Positions 16,976 through 24,467 of a DNA stretch of 64,000 nucleotides are shown piece after piece. Numbering within the stretch: position 1 is the first letter of the stretch; every line of letters begins with the position of its first letter. The notes beneath the pieces were generated by a model. That model searched no databases. It worked only from the letters and a program-made list of their open reading frames with translations, and had not been told where the DNA came from. This DNA is from Embleya scabrispora DSM 41855 (GTDB lineage: Bacteria; Actinomycetota; Actinomycetes; Streptomycetales; Streptomycetaceae), in assembly GCF_000372745.1 (NCBI RefSeq), contig NZ_KB889664.1:62001-126000 (forward strand). The letters are read 5' to 3'. Position numbers and translations under genes: made by a program.

Positions 16976-17617
16976 TCACCCGGCACGGGTGGCCAGCGCT
17001 TCGAGTGTGTCGTACGCCTGGTTCAGCGACTTCTCGGCCAGCGGCTTGAGAGCGGACATCGCCGGGACGGACGCGGCCAGGGTCAGTTCGGCATGGACGA
17101 ACTCCAGGTCGTCCGCGAGGCCGATCGAGCGCAGGACCGCGCGCAGGTACGGCTCCTGATGGTCCCAGCCCTCGCGCGGCGTGCCGGGAGCGTAGGACCC
17201 GCCCCGCGTGGTGACCACCACGACGGATGTGCCCGTCAACGCACCCGGGCCGCCGTCGGGCGTGACCATGTTGGCCGGGGTGACGACGCGGTCCAGCCAC
17301 GCCTTGACCGTGGACGGGATCGAGTAGTTGTACATCGGCACGCCCAGGACGATGGTGTCCGCCGCGCGCAGTTCGGCGTTCAGCGCCTCGGTCAGGGCTC
17401 GTTCGTGCGGCGGCTCGCCGTGTCCGCGGCTGGGGTCCAGCAGTGCTTCGCGGACCTCGTGGGTGATGTGCGGGACGGGTTCGGCGGCCAGGTCGCGATG
17501 GGTGTACCCGCCGTCGGGGTGGGTGTCGCGCCAGCGCGCGGCGAAGTGGGCGGACAGTTCCCGGGACACCGAGCCGCTGTGTCGGATGCTGGCGTCCAGG
17601 TGCAGGAGGGAGGGCAT
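16976..17617 (-). CDS. FMN-dependent NADH-azoreductase
   Basis: The 213-residue flavodoxin-fold protein has the AzoR marks: an N-terminal LLHLDASIRHSGSVSR phosphate-binding loop for FMN, PMYNYSIPSTVKAWLDRV in the middle, and TTRGGSY in the loop over the flavin. It transfers electrons from NAD(P)H to quinones or azo compounds, generally a detoxification role in the cytoplasm. The ATG at 17617 is chosen since the protein aligns from there and GAGG lies just before; the frame is open to 17716. The NUDIX gene follows with overlap or a few bases. Confidence 0.9.
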   Translation of the reverse strand: MPSLLHLDASIRHSGSVSRELSAHFAARWRDTHPDGGYTHRDLAAEPVPHITHEVREALLDPSRGHGEPPHERALTEALNAELRAADTIVLGVPMYNYSIPSTVKAWLDRVVTPANMVTPDGGPGALTGTSVVVVTTRGGSYAPGTPREGWDHQEPYLRAVLRSIGLADDLEFVHAELTLAASVPAMSALKPLAEKSLNQAYDTLEALATRAG

Positions 17618-17938
17618 GCACGACCTCGAATCGTGGGGTGTGGGGGATACGGATCGGTGCCGGTGGAGCCGTGGTCGGCCTCGGTCTCCGCACCGCGTGT
17701 GCACGACGGTAGACATTGACGCGGGAGTGAGGGCAAGGTCGGGCTCGGGAGGGGGTTCGCGGCCGGCGGGTCGTCGTCCTACCGCGGTCGGCGGAGATCG
17801 GGCCGGGCGCTACCGCGCAGGTTTACCCGCGATGTCCACCGGGCGCGGGACGACAGTCGGAGCCCGGCTCGGCCAGGGTTGCGCCAGGTCGGGCCCGCGT
17901 GGGGGCACATCGATACGGCGAAACCGTCGGGGGTATTC

Positions 17939-19162
17939 GTGGACGGCACAGGCAGAACGAACGGAACACGCGCACCGGGGCGAACCCGCCGACGCGCCCG
18001 TCGCGTCGCGACCGTGTTCGCGGTCGCGGCGGCGCTGGTGGCGGCCGTGATGGGCCTGCCGACGCAGGCGCAGGCATTTCCGCCGCCGCCGGCACCGCCG
18101 TTGCCCGCGGCGAACTCGCACGGCATCACGCTCACCCAGTGGACGAACTCGAACCTGCTCAGCGACCGCAAGATGTTCGACGCCACGATGACCACCTCGG
18201 CGATCATGCGGCCGCGCGGCGGTACGCCCTCGATCGACCCGGTCACGGTGCCGGTCAAGGTGCGGATCCGGCTGCCCGACGATTACGTGACCGACCCCGC
18301 GAAGGCGTATCCGGTGCTCTATCTGTTGCACGGCGGGTTCGGCGACTTCGAGCAGTGGTCCGAGTCCGACGCGGGCGACATCCTGAACACCATCGACCGG
18401 CGCACCTTCAAGGGCATCGTGGTCATGCCCGAGGGTGGCAAGGCGGGTTGGTACACGGACTGGGCGGGACACACCCAGGGCAACTTCGCGCCGCTGTGGG
18501 AGACCTTCCACACGCGGCAGTTGGTGCCCTGGATCGACGCCAACTTCAACACCGTCGACAACCGTTCGGGACGCGCGATCGCCGGTGTGTCGATGGGCGG
18601 ACTCGGCGCGCTGCGCTACGCCGCCGACCTCCGGGACCGGTTCTCGGCCGTGGGGGCCTTCTCCGGCGGCACCACGTTGGCCGACGACCGCGCCTTGAAC
18701 CGAGTGGCCGACTCGATGCTCGGCTACGGGGCGGCGACCTCCTGGAACGGTCTGGCCGATCCGAACTACCGGGTGTTCGGCAGCCCGTTGGAGCGCGCCG
18801 AAGCGGTCTACGGGCCACAGGCGGGCTGGCCGGAGATCACCCCGGTGGGCATGGCCGCGGCGGGCAAGTTCGCGGGCTACGCGCGCAAGTTCGCGATGTA
18901 CTCCGGCGGCGCCGACGGCCGGGGCGTGCCCAGCGGTCAGGGGGAGTCCGACATCAAGACATGGAACGACCAACTGCGCGCGGTCATCGGCACATCGTTC
19001 ACGCCGCGCTACTGCACGGGCCCTGGTGAACACAGCTGGGACTACTGGCGCAACGACCTGCGCGACTTCGTTCAGTATGTGTACGGCAGTACGCCGCCGG
19101 CCCACTGCACCGAGAACGGCCGCACGGGGAACACGGGGAGCGTCCCGTGGGTCGCCCGGTAG
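17939..19162 (+). CDS. Exported esterase of the alpha/beta hydrolase fold (antigen 85/esterase D-like)
   Basis: The product, 407 residues from GTG 17939, has a basic start (RTRRRARR), a hydrophobic signal stretch and an AQA-F cleavage site near residue 47. The fold marks are YPVLYLLHGGFGD (oxyanion region), the nucleophile elbow GVSMGGLGA and a catalytic histidine in GEHSWDYW. This arrangement is that of the esterase D/antigen 85 group, which cleave or transfer acyl esters outside the cell. The natural substrate is unknown. TTG 17879 is an alternative but unlikely start. The gene stands alone and ends at a hairpin. Confidence 0.85.
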   Translation: MDGTGRTNGTRAPGRTRRRARRVATVFAVAAALVAAVMGLPTQAQAFPPPPAPPLPAANSHGITLTQWTNSNLLSDRKMFDATMTTSAIMRPRGGTPSIDPVTVPVKVRIRLPDDYVTDPAKAYPVLYLLHGGFGDFEQWSESDAGDILNTIDRRTFKGIVVMPEGGKAGWYTDWAGHTQGNFAPLWETFHTRQLVPWIDANFNTVDNRSGRAIAGVSMGGLGALRYAADLRDRFSAVGAFSGGTTLADDRALNRVADSMLGYGAATSWNGLADPNYRVFGSPLERAEAVYGPQAGWPEITPVGMAAAGKFAGYARKFAMYSGGADGRGVPSGQGESDIKTWNDQLRAVIGTSFTPRYCTGPGEHSWDYWRNDLRDFVQYVYGSTPPAHCTENGRTGNTGSVPWVAR

Positions 19163-19219
19163 GCCGGCCCGCATCAGGCCCGACCGGCGCGCCCGCCCGC
19201 GACGGTCGGGCCCGGCCTA
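19160..19219 (+). terminator. Interrupted hairpin after the esterase gene
   Basis: Outer arms TAGGCCG/CGGCCTA (19160-19166, 19213-19219) and inner arms GGCCCGACC/GGTCGGGCC (19177-19185, 19204-19212) can stack with one bulge. It begins at the esterase stop codon. Confidence 0.55.
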
Positions 19220-19372
19220 TGTGGCAGTCAAGTCGGGCTCCGTGAAACGGAGTTGGGCGCTCCGAGGCCGATCCCCGTCGGCAGGATTGAGCGGGCCCTT
19301 GCCGGGCAGACGGCCGGGCACAGTGCCTGCGATCGGTGGGCGCGGGCCGAAGCCGAGGAAGGGTCGCGTGTG

Positions 19373-19870
19373 ATGTCTGATCCGAAGGACGTGACGAACA
19401 CGGTGGCGGTGCAACCGAACGCCGCCGGCGGAGCGCATCTCGTGCCGGGTGGGCCGGGACGCTCACCGCAACCGGTGTCGAGTGACGCGGGAACGCGCGG
19501 TCGCACCGCGATCGCCGATGGCGTGGTCGCGAAGATCACCGGTATGGCCGCCCGGGAGATCGAGGGTGTGTATGCGCTGGGCGGTTCGATGACACGGGCG
19601 TTGGACGCGGTGCGGCAGCGGGTTCCGGGTGGTCGGCCGAACGTGGCGCACGGCGTGAGCGTGGAGGTCGGGGAGCGGCAGTGTGCCCTCGATCTGAACC
19701 TGGTGGTGGAGTACGGCGTGCCGATCGCCGAACTGGGCCAGGCGGTACGAGCGCATGTCATCGACACCGTCGAGCGCATGACCGGGCTGGAGGTGGTCGA
19801 GGTGAACGTGGCCGTGGACGACATCCACCTGTCCGACGGCGACTCGCACGCGTCGGCCCGGGTCGAGTAG
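19373..19870 (+). CDS. Asp23/Gls24-family envelope stress protein
   Basis: The 165-residue protein has the Asp23 core: GRTAIADGVVAKITGMAAREIEGVY, then VSVEVGERQCALDLNLVVEYG and ending in MTGLEVVEVNVAVDDIHL. In Gram-positive bacteria these proteins form membrane-associated assemblies linked to cell-envelope stress; in Streptomyces the precise role is not known. GAGGAAGG lies upstream; ATG 19373 directly follows an in-frame GTG at 19370, so the start may be three bases earlier. The Pro/Gly-rich first 45 residues are variable. It is a single gene with no partner Asp23 paralogue nearby. Confidence 0.88.
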   Translation: MSDPKDVTNTVAVQPNAAGGAHLVPGGPGRSPQPVSSDAGTRGRTAIADGVVAKITGMAAREIEGVYALGGSMTRALDAVRQRVPGGRPNVAHGVSVEVGERQCALDLNLVVEYGVPIAELGQAVRAHVIDTVERMTGLEVVEVNVAVDDIHLSDGDSHASARVE

Positions 19871-20035
19871 GCACGCCCGTCGGGGCAACGGGTCGGTGAG
19901 CGCTCGTGGTTCGGGTACGGCGGGGTCGCGGGGTCGGATCGGCCGTGGTGCTCGCTTGCGCGGGATTCGGCGCCGACCCCGGCCGGGGTGGGGGCTCGGT
20001 GGAGGTGTACCGGCGAGCCCGACCCGGCCGTTCGT

Positions 20036-21190
20036 TCAGCCGTCGTGGTCGCTGCGCCGGCCGCGACGGTTTCGGTCGTTCGGGCTGCTCGGGCTGCTCG
20101 GGCTGCTCGGGCTCCTCGGGCTGCTCGGGTGGCGGAGTGCGTCGAGGTAGGCCGTGCATACGGCGTCGGTCACCGCGTCCGCGTTCGCGAGGCGGGTCAG
20201 GCGGTGCCGGCCGGCTCGGCCCAGGCGTCGGCGTTCGTGCGGGTGGGTCAGGAGGCGGTCGAGGGCGTGGGTCAGGGCGGCCACGTCGGCGGGTTCGACC
20301 AGGACGCCCGCGTGACCGTGCCCCAGTTGGTGGGGGATGGCGCCGACGGCGGTGGCGATCACCGGTACGCCGGCGGCCATCGCCTCCAGCACGACCAGCG
20401 GGGCACCCTCGGTCAGGGACGGGACGCACAGGATGTCCAGCGCGGCCACCGCCGCCGGGCCGTCCGTCCGCATCCCGCCGAACCGCACCCGGTCGCCGAG
20501 CCGCAAATGCCGTGCCAGTGAGTGCAGTTCCTCACGTAGTCGGCCGTCACCCACGACGGTGAAGTCCACCTCGGGATGGCGATCCGCGAGCCGAGCGGCG
20601 GCCCGCAGGAAGAATTCCACACCCTTCTCCGGCTCCAACCGGCCCACCACCCCCACCGCCGGCGGTGCGTCACGCGGGCCTGGGAGCGTCGCCGGCGGGG
20701 CGCCGAACACCGCGGTGCCCACCACCCGGACTCGCGCCGTGGGGACCCGGTCGACCCGACGCAGCCGGTCCGCGATCTGCTCGGAGACGGCCAGGACCAG
20801 TGCGCATCGGCGGTACAATGGGCGGCTGTACGCGCGGGCCAGGGGTCCACGCCAGGACGCCATGCTGTGCTCGGTCACCACCACCGGGACCCGGGCGAGG
20901 CGGCCGGCGAGGGCCGCGGCCATCGTGGCGGCATGCACGTGCGCATGGACCACATCGAATCGGCCCACCCGGACCAGACGTGCGATCCGCAGCGCCAACG
21001 TCGGGCTGACCAGGCGAGCCACCCGGCGCCTGCCCAGCACGACGACCGACACGCCCGCGGCGGCGAGTTCGGCTCCGGCCGGCCCGTCCTCGGTACACGC
21101 CAGCACCACCGTGTGCCCGCACGCGGCCAACGCGACCGCCAATCCCGCGACTTGCCGCTGCGCGCCGCCGATGCGCAGGTCGTCCACCAC
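20036..21190 (-). CDS. Family 4-type glycosyltransferase
   Basis: The frame encodes a GT-B fold enzyme: RIGGAQRQVAGLAVAL near the N-terminus (donor-side loop), DVVHAHVHAAT, VVTEHSMASW, VVGRLEPEKGVEFFLRAA at the start of the second domain, and the E-x7-E motif in TEGAPLVVLEAMAAG. It would transfer a sugar from a nucleotide sugar to a lipid, glycan or small molecule. The start is unresolved: homology begins a few codons before the GTG at 21190, with no ATG/GTG/TTG in frame; a good ATG at 21309 is in another frame, so a frameshift is possible. The C-terminus carries a Ser-Ser-Pro repeat. It lies downstream of the cyclodipeptide synthase on the same strand. Confidence 0.8.
   Translation of the reverse strand: MVDDLRIGGAQRQVAGLAVALAACGHTVVLACTEDGPAGAELAAAGVSVVVLGRRRVARLVSPTLALRIARLVRVGRFDVVHAHVHAATMAAALAGRLARVPVVVTEHSMASWRGPLARAYSRPLYRRCALVLAVSEQIADRLRRVDRVPTARVRVVGTAVFGAPPATLPGPRDAPPAVGVVGRLEPEKGVEFFLRAAARLADRHPEVDFTVVGDGRLREELHSLARHLRLGDRVRFGGMRTDGPAAVAALDILCVPSLTEGAPLVVLEAMAAGVPVIATAVGAIPHQLGHGHAGVLVEPADVAALTHALDRLLTHPHERRRLGRAGRHRLTRLANADAVTDAVCTAYLDALRHPSSPRSPSSPSSPSSPNDRNRRGRRSDHDG
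20081..20125. repeat. Five copies of a 9-bp tandem repeat
   Basis: CGGGCTGCT is repeated five times (fourth copy CGGGCTCCT). It lies inside the glycosyltransferase gene and encodes Ser-Ser-Pro units on the minus strand near the C-terminus. The length could vary by slippage without changing the frame. Confidence 0.85.
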
Positions 21191-21687
21191 GAGCAGTACC
21201 CGTAGTGGCCCACGCCGGTCCGCGCTCCCCTGCCCGCGCGGCGTCCCCCTGACCCCGATCGTCGCCCCCCTGGTGCACGGCCGCCGCCGCAGCGGCGCGC
21301 CCCCGTCATACGAGGATGTCCCTTCTCGGGCCTGGAGGGAGGCGAGAGCCGATTTCCGCCCGACGGCCCGAAGATTCGACCGGATCGTCCGCGGGGGCCG
21401 GAATCTATTGTTGACGCGCGTGGAAAACAAGGCCCGGACCACGGCGCGGGCCGGCTCTTCGGCGGCCGACCGGGAGGAACGGCCGGGCCCTGTCCGGGCC
21501 GGGCGTCGGTTCCGAGCCGTCGGCGATGCAAGGCCCGCCCCGGGCCGAGCCGTTGACGTCATGACATCGGAACGGGCGGAACGGGAGCAATGGTTCGACT
21601 CGAAGGCCGTCGGCCGGCCGGCGCGAGGGCGCCGGCGGGCCACGGAGGGTCGGCGACCGGTGCCGCGGCCGGTCGCCGACGCCCGGA
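21191..21687. other. Non-coding or decayed stretch upstream of the glycosyltransferase
   Basis: About 500 bp without a convincing complete gene. It probably contains the promoter and true 5' end of the glycosyltransferase; AGAAGGGA before ATG 21309 is a plausible ribosome site. Other open frames here show no protein features. Confidence 0.35.
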
Positions 21688-21855
21688 TCAGCGGTTCCTG
21701 GTGATGAACCAGTCGCTCTGCGGCGAGTTCGGAGCGATGTACTCCGTCTTGCGGCTGGTGGTTGAATCGGCAGCCGGAGGCCGAGCAGCGGGTGAAGGTC
21801 ACGCCGCCCTTCCACCGCCGGCCGCCGATGTGGTTGTGGTCCGACGGGCCCGGAG
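21688..21855 (-). pseudogene. C-terminal remnant of an unidentified protein
   Basis: The minus-strand frame just after the cyclodipeptide synthase stop reads DHNHIGGRRWKGGVTFTRC and SGCRFNHQP. Then, one frame over, it reads TEYIAPNSPQSDWFITRNR with a stop at 21688. The two pieces read as one protein end with a single-base frameshift around 21750. Rich in aromatic, Asn and Cys residues, it looks like the end of a secreted protein. The family was not recognised, and its front part is missing, replaced by the synthase gene. Confidence 0.35.
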
Positions 21856-22632
21856 TCAGAAACGGGGCAGCGGATCGGGGGTCGGCTCGGTGCGGCCGCT
21901 TGCCGGGGGCGTCGCCCGGCCCTCGGGCCACGGCTGGGAGAGTCCGGCCGGCGTGGCGTCCTGGTCGGGCGGCCGTACCACGGCGTAGCCCTGACCGGGG
22001 GCGGGACGAAGGTGTGCGGACTCGCCGTTGATGAACGGCGCCAGGAGATCCATCTCGCGGTGGTAGACGAACAACGACGAGGTCGTACCGAATATCGCCG
22101 GCCCGTCCAGAACCAGCGGCAGTTCGGCGAGGGCGTAGCCCACGGCCTGGTCGATCTGCTCCTCGCTCGGCTCCTGTCCGGCGACGCGTCGGACCGCTCC
22201 GCGCGCGGTACGGCGACAGGCGGCCCGCACCGCCTCGTCCGTGAGATAGGCGTGGCGCACGCGCTTCAGCGAGTGCTGGTACGCGGGGCGTTCGGACAAC
22301 TGTGTCCAGGTGTGCAGGTGGCGATCCGGGTCGGCCATACCGGCGTTGCGCAGGCCGCGCCGCGCGGGGCTGCGCAGCCGGCCGACGGCGTATCGGGCGC
22401 GGCGGACGGCCTCCGAGGGCTGGACGCCGGCAGCGGTCAGCGTATGCGCGGCCTCGTCTCCGGGGACGAAGACGTCGACCGCCACGAAGTTCGCGCACGC
22501 CCACCGCACCAATGCCTCGACCGTGCGCGGCTTGTAGTAGCTGTTCCAGGGGCTGAGCCCGATCAGCACGTGTTCCGCGTGATCGAGGACGCTTCGGCTA
22601 CCGAGCGTGCACGGCCAGACGATGAATCCCAT
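21856..22632 (-). CDS. tRNA-dependent cyclodipeptide synthase, NYH (AlbC-like) subfamily
   Basis: The 258-residue protein matches the CDPS family at all key points. HVLIGLSPWNSYY carries Gly25, nucleophile Ser27 and Asn30 (AlbC Gly35, Ser37, Asn40). YALAELPLVLDGPAIFG carries Tyr166 and Glu170 (AlbC Tyr178, Glu182), and VYH carries Tyr190-His191 (AlbC Tyr202-His203). Offsets are a constant -10 and then -12. CDPSs take two aminoacyl-tRNAs and form a diketopiperazine through an acyl-serine intermediate. AAGGAG lies 8 bases before the ATG. A ~55-residue Pro-rich tail after residue 205 is unusual. The preceding gene is a methyltransferase, a common CDPS partner type. The product's amino acids cannot be read reliably. 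Confidence 0.92.
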   Translation of the reverse strand: MGFIVWPCTLGSRSVLDHAEHVLIGLSPWNSYYKPRTVEALVRWACANFVAVDVFVPGDEAAHTLTAAGVQPSEAVRRARYAVGRLRSPARRGLRNAGMADPDRHLHTWTQLSERPAYQHSLKRVRHAYLTDEAVRAACRRTARGAVRRVAGQEPSEEQIDQAVGYALAELPLVLDGPAIFGTTSSLFVYHREMDLLAPFINGESAHLRPAPGQGYAVVRPPDQDATPAGLSQPWPEGRATPPASGRTEPTPDPLPRF

Positions 22633-22813
22633 GCGATCGACTCCTTGGCGTTCCCTTCATGATTCCATCGCCGGAACACTTCCGAACCGGTCCGTTTCAC
22701 ACCCGCTCGGTAGCACTCGGCGCGTCCCCGGTCCGGCCGGCCCGCCGTCGTCGTGCGGATGTGCTCGGACCCCGCGCCGGGCCGAGCTTCGATCGGAGCC
22801 GGCCGAGTTCGGT

Positions 22814-22835
22814 GCCGTCGGGCGGGGCCGACGGC
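22814..22835 (-). terminator. Hairpin between methyltransferase and cyclodipeptide synthase genes
   Basis: Arms GCCGTCGG and CCGACGGC (8 bp, 6-nt loop) lie 11 bases past the methyltransferase stop. It could reduce read-through, in which case the synthase would need its own promoter in the remaining 180 bp. Confidence 0.4.
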
Positions 22836-22845
22836 GGCGTGGGAG

Positions 22846-23628
22846 TCAGCGGATGCGGCCGATGCCGGCGAACATGTTGGTCTGCTCGATGCCGACCGGC
22901 TGCTCGCCCTCGGCCGGGCGCCAGTGCTGCATGGGGACCACGCCCGGGTCGACCAGGTCGCAGCGTTCGGCGAAGAGGGCCTCCAACTCGCCGCGCGAGC
23001 GCAGGTACATCGGTACGCCCCGGCGGGTGTACACCTCGGCCAGCGCGGTGGAGCCGACCGCCAGATCCGCCGTCGCCGCGGTTATCGCCAGGTAGCTGCC
23101 CGGCGCCAGGGGCGCGGTCAGCTTCTCGATCAGCCCGGCGGCGTCCTCGACGAACTGCAACATCGCGATCACCGTCACGCCCACCGGTTGGTCGAGGTCC
23201 AGGGTCTCGCGCAGTTCGGGGGTCGAGAACAACCGGTCCGGGTCGCGCATGTCGGCCTCGACATAGGCGGTACGGCCCTCCGGGGAACTGGAGAGCAGGG
23301 CGCGGGCGTGGACGAGCACGATGGGGTCGTTGTCCACGTACACCACGTGCGACTCGGGCGCGACGTCCTGGACGACCTCGTGCAGGTTCGGCGACGTGGG
23401 GATGCCGGTACCGATGTCGAGAAACCGGCGGATGCCGCCCTCGGTGACCAGCCAGTGCGCCATCCGCCGCATCACGGCCCGGTTGACCCGCATGCTCGTC
23501 CACAACTCGGGCCACACCTTCAGGGCTTCCTCGGCCGCTTCGCGGTCGGCGAGGTAGTTGTCCTTGCCGCCCAGGACGTAGTCGTACATCCGAGCCGAAT
23601 GCGGAACCGTCGTGTCCACCTGAACCAT
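22846..23628 (-). CDS. SAM-dependent methyltransferase, PF04672 (DUF574) type
   Basis: The 260-residue protein begins with the family's hallmark VDTTVPHSARMYDYVLGGKDNY, split here by VP, followed by the SAM-binding motif FLDIGTGIPTS, a VYVDNDPIVLVHAR strand-helix for the ribose, and ends with MFAGIGR. This family is abundant in actinomycetes; most members have no assigned substrate. AGGAG lies 9 bases before ATG 23628. A promoter TTGTCC-N17-TACGTT can be read on the minus strand near 23726-23698. It lies 213 bp upstream of the cyclodipeptide synthase on the same strand, so methylation of a diketopiperazine is a reasonable hypothesis, not proof. Confidence 0.88.
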   Translation of the reverse strand: MVQVDTTVPHSARMYDYVLGGKDNYLADREAAEEALKVWPELWTSMRVNRAVMRRMAHWLVTEGGIRRFLDIGTGIPTSPNLHEVVQDVAPESHVVYVDNDPIVLVHARALLSSSPEGRTAYVEADMRDPDRLFSTPELRETLDLDQPVGVTVIAMLQFVEDAAGLIEKLTAPLAPGSYLAITAATADLAVGSTALAEVYTRRGVPMYLRSRGELEALFAERCDLVDPGVVPMQHWRPAEGEQPVGIEQTNMFAGIGRIR

Positions 23629-23697
23629 CGTCGGCCACTCCTGCCTTCCAACTGGTGACGCGCTGGGATCAGTTCGCGTCCTGGCGTGCATCCATGG

Positions 23698-23726
23698 AAC
23701 GTATAAGCGGGTCGGAGATCGGACAA
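23698..23726 (-). promoter_or_regulatory. Candidate promoter of the methyltransferase gene
   Basis: Read on the minus strand, TTGTCC (23726-23721) and TACGTT are separated by 17 bp, with TATACG overlapping. It is 70-100 bp ahead of the start codon, and it is close to the housekeeping sigma consensus of streptomycetes. Confidence 0.45.
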
Positions 23727-23923
23727 CCGGGCCGGCGCATTCGTCCCCTTTGCATGCGGCATTCGATCGCCACCGCGATCGGAGACCCCGCGCGAGGCGC
23801 GGTCGCCTCGCCCCGTGGCTCGGCCGCCGGGACGGGTGCCGGCCCGGTCGCCGTCCGACGCGAGTGGGCGAACAGGGCGGAGCAGGCGCGGATTTCGGCC
23901 GACAAGGGGCGTGATTACGGGGC

Positions 23924-23952
23924 TTGTTCCGGCCCTGGGACCGCCCTACCGT
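23924..23952 (+). promoter_or_regulatory. Candidate promoter of the small secreted protein gene
   Basis: TTGTTC (23924-23929), a 17-bp spacer and TACCGT (23947-23952) lie about 100 bp before the GTG start at 24051. The region between 23629 and 24050 is otherwise a divergent intergenic stretch with no gene. Confidence 0.45.
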
Positions 23953-24050
23953 GACGGGCGGGTCGGTGTGGGGCCGGTCCGGGTCGGCCGCCCCAACGCG
24001 CGGGCGGCTCCGCTTTGTTCGTGTCCGTGACCGAAAGAAGCAGGTGACTC

Positions 24051-24323
24051 GTGCGCATTTCCCGTCGCATCGCCGCAACAATTGGCACACTGGCCCTGAC
24101 CCTGGGCGGTCTCGCCGCCGCCGCTCCGACCGCACACGCCACCCCGTCCGCCTGCGTGGCCTATCTCGCCGTGGAGGGGTACACCTCGATGATCACCGGC
24201 ACCGCCTGCCAGTACGGGGGCAACGGCCCGGCCGGCGGGTCGACCTGTCGAAGCCTGCTCACCGGGGTCGAGGGCGTTCCCGTCACGATCGCCCAACGGG
24301 CCTGCGCGTACGCCGCGGCGTAG
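24051..24323 (+). CDS. Small secreted four-cysteine protein with an internal duplication
   Basis: The 90-residue product starts at GTG 24051 with a signal peptide: RISRR, a hydrophobic Leu/Gly/Ala stretch and AHA-T cleavage near residue 30. The mature ~60 residues contain two similar halves, CVAYLAVEGYTSMITGTAC and CRSLLTGVEGVPVTIAQRAC. Each runs Cys-x3-Leu, Gly, Ile, then Ala-Cys, followed by QYG or AYA. Two disulfides are likely. No known domain was recognised; similar short proteins occur in Streptomyces. It is transcribed divergently from the methyltransferase upstream of the cyclodipeptide synthase. Possible roles (antimicrobial, inhibitor, surface) are speculation. Confidence 0.75.
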   Translation: MRISRRIAATIGTLALTLGGLAAAAPTAHATPSACVAYLAVEGYTSMITGTACQYGGNGPAGGSTCRSLLTGVEGVPVTIAQRACAYAAA

Positions 24324-24390
24324 CACGGCCCGGCAGGCCGGCTCAGCCGGCGCTCGGCGGAGCCGCCCGCCGTCGCACCCGTCCGCCGCC

Positions 24391-24436
24391 CGGGGCGTCG
24401 GCGACGCCCGCGCGTCACGCCGTCGCCGACGCCCCG
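24391..24436. terminator. Strong hairpin between convergent genes
   Basis: Perfect 16-bp arms (24391-24406 and 24421-24436) with a 14-nt loop lie between the small secreted protein gene and the universal stress protein gene, which converge here. Confidence 0.85.
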
Positions 24437-24467
24437 CGCGCGCGGTGACGTGCGCGTGTCCGTAGCG

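Noticed and set aside
15850-17049. Continuation of the kinase frame to 17049
   Set aside because: Beyond ~15850 it is antisense to the P-loop and NUDIX genes.
20036-22504. An 822-codon minus-strand frame linking the glycosyltransferase with sequence over the CDPS
   Set aside because: The part above ~21310 has no glycosyltransferase features and overlaps the CDPS in another frame.
22846-23628. Naming the PF04672 gene as a diketopiperazine N-methyltransferase
   Set aside because: Family membership gives no substrate, and a hairpin between the genes weakens the operon argument, so only a hypothesis is recorded.
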